64,000 bases of DNA from Planctomycetota bacterium (GTDB lineage Bacteria > Planctomycetota > UBA1135 > GCA-002686595): positions 1 to 64,000 of the forward strand of contig PKCK01000092.1 of assembly GCA_002862085.1 (NCBI GenBank), read 5' to 3'. Position numbers and translations under genes: made by a program. Positions 55,489-62,945 of the stretch are shown here, in pieces. Below the pieces are notes generated by a model. It was not told the origin of the DNA. It made no database searches and saw only the letters and a program-made list of their open reading frames with translations. Every line of letters begins with the position of its first letter. The first letter of the stretch is position 1.

Positions 55489-56481
55489 TCAGTGCCGCCG
55501 CCAGAGCTTCACCTCGAGTTCGAGTTCGACGCCGGAGTGCTCGGCGACCCGCGCGCGGGTCTCCTCGATCAGCGTGAAGACGTCTTCCGCGCTGGCCTCG
55601 CCCGTGTTGACGAGGAAGTTCCCGTGGCGCTCGGAGATGATGGCGCCGCCGATCCGGCGGCCCTTCCCTCCCGCCTCGTCGACGAGGAGGCCGGCCGTGC
55701 GCCCGCCCGACACCTCGGGGTCGGGATTCTTGAAGACGCAGCCCGCGCTCCACTCGGTGACGGGTTGGACCGCGTTCTTGCGGCGCAGGTAATCACGGCT
55801 GTCCCCGGCCACCTCGGCCTTCGGCCGCGGCTCGAAGCGCAGCACCGCCCCCGCGACCACGGCGTCACCGAGCCGGCCGTCGCGGTACCCGGGCGCCCAG
55901 GCCTCGGCGTCGATGTCCTCGAACTCACCGAGCTCGTTCACGACGCGGATCTGCTCGACGACGTCGCTCATCTGCCAGAGGGTCCCGTCAGGGTCCTTCC
56001 CGCCGGCGTTCATCGCGATCCCACCGCCCACCTGCCCGGGGACGCCGGCCATCTTCTCGAGGCCGGAGTAGCCGAGGTCGCGCGCCGCGCGGCAGAGCTT
56101 GGGGAGGGGCACTCCAGCCCACACCGCCAGTCTCGGATCGTCTGCGGGATCGGGCGGCGCCACTCGGGCGCTCGGCACGACCTCGTCGAGCAGTCCGCCG
56201 CCGCCCTCGTCCGCGCCCGGTGGCGGAGCCATCGGGCGGAAGACGAAGTTCATCCGATCGGTGGCGATGACCACCCCTGGGAGCCCGCGATCGTCGATGA
56301 CGAGATTCGCCCCGCCGCCGAGGACCCGCGGCGTGAACCCCTCGTCCTTCGCTCGGACGATCGCCGCGCGCAGCTCGTCAGGGTTCGCGGGCTCGAGGAG
56401 CCACTCGACCGAGCCGCCGACGCGCAGCGTGGTGCGAGCGCCGAGGTCAGCGTCCTTCAGCGAAGCGCAGGGCCACTGCAT
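55489..56481 (-). CDS. murB: UDP-N-acetylenolpyruvoylglucosamine reductase
   Basis: MurB uses FAD and NADPH to make UDP-N-acetylmuramic acid. The 330-residue protein has LRVGGSVEWLLEPANPDEL, the FAD segment RVLGGGANLVIDD and GLEKMAGVPGQVGGGIAMNAG. The active-site loop SAGCVFKNPD is present. The proton donor is Cys rather than Ser, a variant known in type II MurB proteins. A 35-residue insertion (about 85-115, Pro/Asp-rich) separates the FAD subdomains. Its start overlaps the end of murC by 35 bp on the same strand, so they are coupled. Confidence 0.94.
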   Translation of the reverse strand: MQWPCASLKDADLGARTTLRVGGSVEWLLEPANPDELRAAIVRAKDEGFTPRVLGGGANLVIDDRGLPGVVIATDRMNFVFRPMAPPPGADEGGGGLLDEVVPSARVAPPDPADDPRLAVWAGVPLPKLCRAARDLGYSGLEKMAGVPGQVGGGIAMNAGGKDPDGTLWQMSDVVEQIRVVNELGEFEDIDAEAWAPGYRDGRLGDAVVAGAVLRFEPRPKAEVAGDSRDYLRRKNAVQPVTEWSAGCVFKNPDPEVSGGRTAGLLVDEAGGKGRRIGGAIISERHGNFLVNTGEASAEDVFTLIEETRARVAEHSGVELELEVKLWRRH

Positions 56482-57922
56482 CGGTGAGGTCCCCTTCCAC
56501 CTGGTCGATGTCGCCCGCGCCGAGCACGAAGGCCGCCGACCTCTTGGTCAGACCGGCGCAGAGTTCCATGGCGGCCTCCCGGGGAGCTCCCCCGACGACG
56601 GCGTCGACGCCTGCGCGGCGCAGACGCGTCACGAGCGTCTCCGCATCGGCGCCTTCCATGCGATCGATGTGCTTGCGCGCGCCGTAGACGTCCGCCACCA
56701 CGACGCGGTGCATCCCGCGCAGCGCCTCGACGAAGCCGTCCATGCAGCGGGCCGTACGGCTCGCCTGGTGCGGTTGGAAGAGGACGTGCAACTCGCGCCG
56801 CGGGAACGCTCGGAGGGCCGTCTCCAACGTGACGCGCAGCTCCGTCGGATGGTGCGCGTAGTCGTGCACGATCGGGACTCCGCCGGGCTCCCCCCAGGGT
56901 TCGAAGCGGCGGGCAGCGCCGGGGTACTCCGACACGCCGCGCGCCGCGCTGGCAGGCGCCACGCGGGCGAGACCGACGGCCAACGCCACGGCGAGAGCGG
57001 CGTTGTCGACGTTGAAGCGGCCCGGCGCCGAGAGCTGCACGGGAGGTGTCGCCCACCCGGGACCGCGCAGGCCGAAGCGGAAGACGCCGCGGCTCTCCCC
57101 CACGAGATCGGCGTGGAGCTCGATTCCCATGCGCAGGACAGGCGCCCTGGAGGCCTCTGCGAGGCTGTCCGGCACGTCCGCTCCGAGCACCACGAGCCCC
57201 TGCGGGTCGACGGAGTTCACGAAGCGACAGAAGGCTCGCTCGAGCTCCGCGAAGGAGCCGTAGCAATCGAGGTGGTCGGCCTCGAGATTCGTGACGATCG
57301 CTCCGGTGGGCGCGAGCTGGAGGAACGAGCGGTCGTACTCGCACGCCTCCACGGCGAACCAACCACCCGGATCCGGCACCACGGCGTTCACGCCGTGGTC
57401 GCGGTGAAGCCCCCCCACGAGCGCGCCCGCCGCCGGCCCGCCCACGTTCGCGAGGGCGCCGTGCAGCATCCAGCTCGTCGTCGTCTTGCCGTGGGTGCCG
57501 GCCACCGCGAGGGTGCGGCCCGCAGGGCACATCCGCCCGACGAGCTGCGCGTACTTGATGACCTCGATCCCGCGATCACACGCCTCGACGACCTGGGGGT
57601 CCTCGGCGGAGACCGCGGCGGAGCGGACGACGAGCTCCGCGTCCTCGGGCAGGCGCTCCGCTGCGCTGGGGCCGAACCCGATCCGGACGCCCGCTTCGCT
57701 CAGCGCAGCGGCGAACGGCGAGGCCTCGCGATCATGACCCGTGATCCGGTGTCCCAGAGCCGCGAGAACCCTCCCGGCCCCCGAGAGCCCCGCGCCGCCG
57801 GCCCCGAGGAGGTGGATACGGCCGGGCAGCCCGGCGCCCGCGAGACCGCCTCCCTGCGGCCTCACTCCTCCCTGAGCGGTCCCCTGCGTCGGCTGCGGAA
57901 TGGATTCCCTCACGTGCGCCAT
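56447..57922 (-). CDS. murC: UDP-N-acetylmuramate--L-alanine ligase
   Basis: MurC adds L-Ala to UDP-MurNAc, the first peptide step of peptidoglycan. The 491-residue Mur ligase shows RIHLLGAGGAGLSGAGRVLA and the P-loop AVAGTHGKTTTSWML. EACEYDRSFLQLAPTGAIVTNLEADHLDCYG and the C-terminal VPIVHDYAHHPTELRVTL segment follow. The ATG at 57922 gives about 35 polar residues before the first Rossmann strand; the frame is open further upstream but has no family character. It is followed by murB. The DUF2007 gene starts 57 bp away on the other strand. Confidence 0.95.
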   Translation of the reverse strand: MAHVRESIPQPTQGTAQGGVRPQGGGLAGAGLPGRIHLLGAGGAGLSGAGRVLAALGHRITGHDREASPFAAALSEAGVRIGFGPSAAERLPEDAELVVRSAAVSAEDPQVVEACDRGIEVIKYAQLVGRMCPAGRTLAVAGTHGKTTTSWMLHGALANVGGPAAGALVGGLHRDHGVNAVVPDPGGWFAVEACEYDRSFLQLAPTGAIVTNLEADHLDCYGSFAELERAFCRFVNSVDPQGLVVLGADVPDSLAEASRAPVLRMGIELHADLVGESRGVFRFGLRGPGWATPPVQLSAPGRFNVDNAALAVALAVGLARVAPASAARGVSEYPGAARRFEPWGEPGGVPIVHDYAHHPTELRVTLETALRAFPRRELHVLFQPHQASRTARCMDGFVEALRGMHRVVVADVYGARKHIDRMEGADAETLVTRLRRAGVDAVVGGAPREAAMELCAGLTKRSAAFVLGAGDIDQVEGDLTDAVALRFAEGR

Positions 57923-57979
57923 CACAGCAAACGGAGGGGGTCGCTTGAAGCATCGCTCCCGGAACTCGAACCTGCGTCC

Positions 57980-58222
57980 ATGAGCGTCAGCGACTTCGCC
58001 GTGGTCCACACCGCGGCCAGCCAGATGGAAGCGCAGATCCTCGCCGGTCTGCTCGTCTCCGAGGGCGTCCCCGCGCGGGTCCCCGGCTCCGAGCTCAACG
58101 ACGAGTTCGGCCAGGCCATGAAGATGGGCCCGGCGGACGTTATCGTGCCTCTGCAGCACCTCGAGGCAGCCCAGGACATCGTCGCCGCCTGGAGGGAACG
58201 GGGAGCTCAGGGCAGGGGCTGA
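57980..58222 (+). CDS. DUF2007-family small protein
   Basis: An 80-residue protein of the putative prokaryotic signal-transducing type (DUF2007). FAVVHTAASQMEAQILAGLL leads to VSEGVPARVPGSELN and ADVIVPLQHLEAAQDIVAAW. This is the ferredoxin-like layout of the family, in which an N-terminal helix carries conserved E-A and a V-P-x-x-x-x-E-A motif lies at the end. Its role is unknown. It diverges from murC. Confidence 0.8.
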   Translation: MSVSDFAVVHTAASQMEAQILAGLLVSEGVPARVPGSELNDEFGQAMKMGPADVIVPLQHLEAAQDIVAAWRERGAQGRG

Positions 58223-58291
58223 GCAGACCGACCACCCCGTGACCGCCCATCCCCCCTCCCTCGCCAGGACCACCTACCGCACCCCGATCCC

Positions 58292-59074
58292 ATGGGCCTC
58301 GTACACCCCCTCCGCCGCGCCAGCGCGGCCCTCACCCCGGCCGCTGCCATCTTCCTGGGCGCCTGCTCGGCTCCCACGGCGAAGGTGATGCCGTTCATCG
58401 GATCCCTCGGCCTCGACGGTGACCTGTCCATCGATGGCGGCAGCCCCGCGGCCAGATCGAGTTTCGGTGAGCTGGGTGCCAGCGGCGACGAGGCCTCCCT
58501 GGGCGGCATGGCCCGCATCGGCTTCGGCGCAGCCGAGCTCTCGGTCGCTGGCCTCGGTGTCGACTACGAGGGCAGCGGCACCGCGGCCAGCGAGTTCCAA
58601 CTCGACGGCGACACGATCGCCGCCGGCACGGCAGTCAACACCGACGTCGATCTGCAGCTCGCACGAGCGCTGTTCACCTGGGACCTGGTCCCGATCGGAG
58701 GGATCGACCTCGGCATCGGAGTCGGCGCGACCCTGCTCGATCTGCAGATCGATCTTCAGGAGCGGGGCGGGCCGACGCGGATCACGACCACCGAGGTCAT
58801 CCCCGTTCCCATGGTCGGCGCCCGCGCCGCCTGGGAGTGGGGCCCGGTCGACCTGCGCGCCGACGTCGGCGGCTTCGTGATCGAGCTCGACGGCGAGGAG
58901 ACGACGGTCATCGACGGCGACCTGTCCGCCGCGGTTGATCTCCTCGGCGTCGGGGACCTCGTCGTGGGCTACCGCGTCACCTCGATCGACACCGAGTACG
59001 AGGACTCGGACGCGACGGTGAACGCTGACCTGGACCTCGAGGGCTACTACTTCGGCGTCCTGTTCGGCTTCTGA
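58292..59074 (+). CDS. Predicted outer-membrane beta-barrel protein
   Basis: A 260-residue exported protein. The signal sequence ends in FLGACSAPT, which could be a lipobox. The rest alternates hydrophobic and polar residues in beta hairpins (MARIGFGAAELSVAGLGVDY, IDLGIGVGATLLDLQIDL, VDLRADVGGFVIELDG). It ends in YYFGVLFGF, with the terminal aromatic typical of outer-membrane barrels. It resembles small OmpA/OmpW-like barrels, but no family is assigned. It stands alone between murC and murG, on the opposite strand to both. Confidence 0.65.
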   Translation: MGLVHPLRRASAALTPAAAIFLGACSAPTAKVMPFIGSLGLDGDLSIDGGSPAARSSFGELGASGDEASLGGMARIGFGAAELSVAGLGVDYEGSGTAASEFQLDGDTIAAGTAVNTDVDLQLARALFTWDLVPIGGIDLGIGVGATLLDLQIDLQERGGPTRITTTEVIPVPMVGARAAWEWGPVDLRADVGGFVIELDGEETTVIDGDLSAAVDLLGVGDLVVGYRVTSIDTEYEDSDATVNADLDLEGYYFGVLFGF

Positions 59075-59171
59075 GCAGCCACCCGACCTGCGCGCTGATG
59101 GCCACTGCCCGAGAGCAGGATGCGCGCGGCACCGGGACACCGGCCGGGCGAGTCGCCCGACGCGCAGTGCG

Positions 59172-60425
59172 TCACCCGGAGACGCCAGCGACGAGCGCCC
59201 CGGGGCCGGCCGAGAGCCCCGCGAGCTCGGACCAGACCCGCTTCGCCGCGTCCGCCGGCACCGCCTCGCGGAGGTGGCGGCGCATCAGCTGACGCTCGAT
59301 CTCGCCATGCTCTCCGAGGAAGCGCACGAGCTCCTCGCAGCGGCCGTGGTCGAGGTCCTGCTCGTCCACGATGCGCACCCCACCGCAGAGCTGGCGGGCG
59401 TTACGGACCTGGTGGTTGTCCGCGTGATGCGGGTAGGGCACGACCCACGCGGGGGTCCCCACCGCGCCGACCTCGGCGAGGGTCGAAGCTCCACCGCGGC
59501 AGAGCACGCCGTCGGCGGCGACGAGAGCGAGTCGCACGTCGTCGAGGAACTCGACCGCGGCGTAGCCCGCGAGGTCGTCAGCGCCCTCGGTGCGGCGGCC
59601 CGGGCCGACCTGGTGGAACACCTGGACGCCTGAACCCAGGAGGATGCTCACGTGCTGCCGGATGAAGGCGTTGAGCCCGCGCGCACCCTGGCTCCCGCCG
59701 AGGACCACGAGGAGGGGACGGGCGGGGTCGAAGCCGAGGTCGTCCTTGGCCTCTGCCTGCTCGCGGTCGGGAGCCGTCGGCGGCTTGAAGCAGGGCGAGA
59801 CCGGCGGCCCGACGAGCTGGTGCTTCCGTCCCTCACGTCCCGGCGGCAGCGTCTCGCGCCAGGCGTGCAGGACCCGCTGGCAGAGGGGACCGAGCGTTCG
59901 GGTCGCCTTGCCCGCCGTCGCGTTGATCTCGAGCAGGACGACGGGGATCCTGAGCGACCGCGCGGCGAGGGCCGCGGGCGCTGTGGTGAACCCGCCCAGG
60001 CCGAGAAGCACCTGCGTCCGGTGCATCGCCAGCGCGCGGCGGGCCTTCAGGAAAGCGGGCACGATCCGGCGGCCGAGGCGCCGGAGCGAAGGCGCACCGC
60101 CGCCCTGGGGCTCGAGCTCCAGCACGATGCGCTCGAGGTCCGGCGCAGCGGGGTGCTGGTCGAGCTCGGCCATGCAGCGGTCCTCTGCCCGGCGGCCGCT
60201 GTGGAACCAGAGAAGGTCGTCCAGCCGGCTCTCCCCGCCGTCGAGCCCCTCGTGGAGAGCGTCCAGGAGGTGCAGACCAGGCACCACGTGACCTCCGGTC
60301 CCGCCGCCCGCGACCGCGAGGCGGAGAGCCGCGAGATCGGGCGCGCCGGGCGCTGGCCGCGGGAGCTCGTAGGCGCGCTCTGCGCCATCCCCGGGGGACG
60401 TCGAATCAGGCAGTGGAGCCACCAC
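59172..60425 (-). CDS. murG: UDP-GlcNAc:undecaprenyl-PP-MurNAc-pentapeptide transferase
   Basis: MurG makes lipid II at the inner face of the membrane. The GT28 protein has the N-terminal loop AVAGGGTGGHVVPGLHLLDAL and VLLGLGGFTTAPAALAA. The donor-site segments LLVVLGGSQGARGLNAF and GVLCRGGASTLAEVGAVGTPAWVVPYPHHADNHQ follow. The GTG at 60425 is favoured: a GAGG lies 6 nt upstream, and the start is 8 bp after the preceding small gene's stop. This gives 417 residues with a 40-residue leader. An in-frame ATG at 60563 would run through that small gene. Confidence 0.93.
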   Translation of the reverse strand: MVAPLPDSTSPGDGAERAYELPRPAPGAPDLAALRLAVAGGGTGGHVVPGLHLLDALHEGLDGGESRLDDLLWFHSGRRAEDRCMAELDQHPAAPDLERIVLELEPQGGGAPSLRRLGRRIVPAFLKARRALAMHRTQVLLGLGGFTTAPAALAARSLRIPVVLLEINATAGKATRTLGPLCQRVLHAWRETLPPGREGRKHQLVGPPVSPCFKPPTAPDREQAEAKDDLGFDPARPLLVVLGGSQGARGLNAFIRQHVSILLGSGVQVFHQVGPGRRTEGADDLAGYAAVEFLDDVRLALVAADGVLCRGGASTLAEVGAVGTPAWVVPYPHHADNHQVRNARQLCGGVRIVDEQDLDHGRCEELVRFLGEHGEIERQLMRRHLREAVPADAAKRVWSELAGLSAGPGALVAGVSG

Positions 60426-60433
60426 GGAACGCC

Positions 60434-60631
60434 TCAGCGGACCCGCACGGGAGCGGCGGCGAGGGAGACCATGGCCGAGATCGCGGGGCGCTCCGCGCCC
60501 GCCACGACGGCGGCCTCGGGCGCCTCGGGGCTGGTCTCGTCGGCGACGAGGCAGCCCAGGCAAGGACGCAGGTGCAGGCCGACGGCCGCCGCGAGGGCGA
60601 TGAACAAGGTGGTGCGGAAGCGGCGGGTCAT
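60434..60631 (-). CDS. Small exported or membrane protein in the cell-wall cluster
   Basis: A 65-residue protein (MTRRFRTTLFIALAAAVGLHL... with two Cys at PCLGCLVADE). The N-terminus is a signal peptide or single membrane helix; the mature part is Ala/Glu-rich. Its ATG overlaps the TGA of the LysM gene (ATGA) and it ends 8 bp before murG, so it is translated as part of the ftsW-LysM-murG run. It is not recognised. It could be a small division or cell-wall factor. Confidence 0.6.
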   Translation of the reverse strand: MTRRFRTTLFIALAAAVGLHLRPCLGCLVADETSPEAPEAAVVAGAERPAISAMVSLAAAPVRVR

Positions 60632-61680
60632 CGAACGACGTACTCGGCTCGATCGGCGCGGTTGGGGCTGGAGGCGACCCGCGGGCTCTGGCTGGCGGCG
60701 GCGCGCGGACGCGCGGCGTCGACGGCCGCGGGGGGCACCTCGTCCAGAGGGGGAAGGATGATCGACTGCCCGACGGCCACTCGATCCGGATCGAGGCCGG
60801 GGTTCAGCTGCTGCACCGCCGCGATCGACCGCCGGTAGGTGCCGAGTTCTCGTTCGAGGACCGTGCTGAGCATCTCGCCGGGGCGGATGGTCACCGTGCG
60901 TTGACCCTCGGCAGCCACCGGCGCCTTCGACGCGACCTGCGCGGGGGACGCGGAGGTCTTCGCGGGGAGCTTCAACACCATGCCTTCCCGGATGATGTCG
61001 GGATTTGGAAGGCCGTTCAAGCGACAGATCGCGTCCATGGCGCTGGTGGTTCCGCACTCCTTCGTCGCGATGGCGGAGAGAGAGTCGCCCGAGCGCACGA
61101 TGTACTCGCGTGCGATGCCGGCGGGCGCCGCGAGCGGTTTCGCCGGGGCCGCTGACGCCGCGGCCATCACCTGGTCGGCGGCGGGCTCGAGCTGATCGAG
61201 GAAGCCGCGCTGGCTCTTCGCCTCCGCCGCGAGGCCCGCGAGCTCGTCCATCTCGGTCGACGCCGCGCTGCCACCGAGCACCTGGACGCCCGTGAAGCCG
61301 TCGGGGCCTCCTCGGGACGGACGCAGCTGGGAGGAGCCGGGTGTGACCGCGAGGTCCGCGCTTCTGCTCGGGAGAGCGGGCGCGCCAGGATCCACGCGGT
61401 GCGCGTCGTCCTGGAGCCCTGGAGTCCTCGCACGCGTGGCCGTCCCGGGGACCTCGTCGATGCCGCCGAGGGGCGCGCCGCCGCGAAGTCCGCGGCGATC
61501 GCCTCGATCGGACGCCTGGACCTGGCCCGGTACGTGAGCGGTCTCCACCAAGCGGACGAGCTGCTGATCCGCTCCTGCCTGAGCCGGATCGGCGGCGTCG
61601 TCCTGCCAGAAGAAGCCGACGAGGAGGATCACGACCAGGAAGAGGACGGCGATCGCGGCGTGACGTTCGTTGAGTCTCAT
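60628..61680 (-). CDS. Membrane-anchored protein with two LysM domains
   Basis: A 350-residue protein with an N-terminal membrane helix (AAIAVLFLVVILLVGFFW), a disordered Pro/Gly-rich stretch and two LysM peptidoglycan-binding modules. These are at about 195-243 (EYIVRSGDSLSAIATKECG...VLKLP) and about 262-312 (TVTIRPGEMLSTVLERELG...SIILPP). It probably faces the periplasm and holds cell-wall proteins at the septum or sacculus. It lies 21 bp after ftsW and overlaps the next small gene by 4 bp. Confidence 0.88.
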   Translation of the reverse strand: MRLNERHAAIAVLFLVVILLVGFFWQDDAADPAQAGADQQLVRLVETAHVPGQVQASDRGDRRGLRGGAPLGGIDEVPGTATRARTPGLQDDAHRVDPGAPALPSRSADLAVTPGSSQLRPSRGGPDGFTGVQVLGGSAASTEMDELAGLAAEAKSQRGFLDQLEPAADQVMAAASAAPAKPLAAPAGIAREYIVRSGDSLSAIATKECGTTSAMDAICRLNGLPNPDIIREGMVLKLPAKTSASPAQVASKAPVAAEGQRTVTIRPGEMLSTVLERELGTYRRSIAAVQQLNPGLDPDRVAVGQSIILPPLDEVPPAAVDAARPRAAASQSPRVASSPNRADRAEYVVR

Positions 61681-61701
61681 GGGTGGGGATGGGGTGTCGG
61701 G

Positions 61702-62943
61702 TCAGCCGGAGGCGGACCCATGGGTCTCCTGGCTCGGGGCGGCGTGGCGCGCAGCTCCGAGGGCGAGGCCCACGGCTGCACAGGCAGCGAGCAATCCGCT
61801 GCCCCCGTCGGAGATGAAGGGAAGGGCCATGCCCTTGGGAGGCGCCAGGCCGGTGACGACCTGGAGGTGGATGAGGGCCTGCAGGCCGACCGAGGTGGTC
61901 AGGCCGAAGGCGGCGAGCGCGGCGAAGCGGTCGTGGATGCAGAGCACGAGACGCAGGGCGTGCCAGGCGAAGGCGGCGAAGATACCGACGACGAGCAGCA
62001 CTCCGAACATCCCCAACTCCTCCCCCACGAGCGCGAACACGTAGTCGGTCTGCATGTACTGCAGTCCCGCGTTCCTGAAGCCGCCCTGGGCGAAACCGAC
62101 GCCGAAGAGATCGCCGGACGCCATGGCCTCGGCGGCCCGGCTGACCTGGGAGTTCGTGGACTCGCCGGCCCACACGGCGAAGCGCTCGCGGACGTGGGAG
62201 AAGACCTGGATGGCGAGGAGCAGGAGCACCGCGGCCATCGCTCCCACGAGTCCCACGTGCTTCATACGCGCGCCGCCGACGTAGAGGGTCGCACCGAAGC
62301 AGAAGAGCAGCAGGAGCGCGCCGCCGAGGTCGGGCTCCTTGAGGACGAGGCTGGCGGCGAGGAGCCCGACGAGCAGGGTCGGGACGAAGCCGCGCCGCAG
62401 GTCTCCGAGGTCGTCGTCGAGCAGGGCGCAGCGCCTGGCTGCCCAGAGGACCAGCGCGACCCGCGCGAGCTCCGAGGCCTGGATCGAAGGCCCCCTCCCG
62501 AGGATCCTGATCCAGCGGTGGGAGCCGTTGAGGGGCTGTTCGAAGCCGGGAACGAAGCAGAGCACGAGGAGCACGAAGGCTCCCACCGTGGCCGCGGGAA
62601 TGAGGGGCTCGATACGCCGCGGGCCGAGGGCCATGCCTGCGATGAGCAGCGCGAGCCCGGCGAGCCGGAAAGCCGTCTGCTCCAGCATCTGCCCCCGGAA
62701 CGCTTCCGGCGGGAGAGTCGTGGCAGCGTGGGAGAGCTGGATCAGCATGCCGAAGACGAGAGCCACGAGGACCGTGCAGAGCAGCGCGTTGCGGGGCCCG
62801 GCCGGATGTGCGGAGCGGGCGCGGTCGGCCGCGCGTCGTGCGGCGTCGCCGAACGGACGCGCGATGGCGGCCGCGCCGTCGAGGCGCCGCGCGAACCACG
62901 CTTTGGCGGCGTCCGACGCCGCTGTTCCCACCGCACGCGCCAT
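61702..62943 (-). CDS. ftsW: SEDS-family peptidoglycan polymerase FtsW
   Basis: A 413-residue polytopic protein with about ten hydrophobic helices. SEDS landmarks are visible: GSHRWIRILGRGPSIQASELARVALVLWAA, LKEPDLGGALLLLFC, GVGFAQGGFRNAGLQYMQTDYVFALVGEELG and the C-terminal PPKGMALPFISDGGSGLL. It polymerises glycan strands from lipid II with a partner transpeptidase. About 60 polar residues precede helix 1. The ATG is 2 bp after the mraY stop. FtsW rather than RodA is favoured by the mur cluster. Confidence 0.92.
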   Translation of the reverse strand: MARAVGTAASDAAKAWFARRLDGAAAIARPFGDAARRAADRARSAHPAGPRNALLCTVLVALVFGMLIQLSHAATTLPPEAFRGQMLEQTAFRLAGLALLIAGMALGPRRIEPLIPAATVGAFVLLVLCFVPGFEQPLNGSHRWIRILGRGPSIQASELARVALVLWAARRCALLDDDLGDLRRGFVPTLLVGLLAASLVLKEPDLGGALLLLFCFGATLYVGGARMKHVGLVGAMAAVLLLLAIQVFSHVRERFAVWAGESTNSQVSRAAEAMASGDLFGVGFAQGGFRNAGLQYMQTDYVFALVGEELGMFGVLLVVGIFAAFAWHALRLVLCIHDRFAALAAFGLTTSVGLQALIHLQVVTGLAPPKGMALPFISDGGSGLLAACAAVGLALGAARHAAPSQETHGSASG

Positions 62944-62945
62944 GC

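Noticed and set aside
60426-60563. murG start at ATG 60563
   Set aside because: It would run through the small gene 60434-60631 and add an Arg/Gly-rich sequence. The GTG at 60425 has a ribosome binding site and fits operon spacing.
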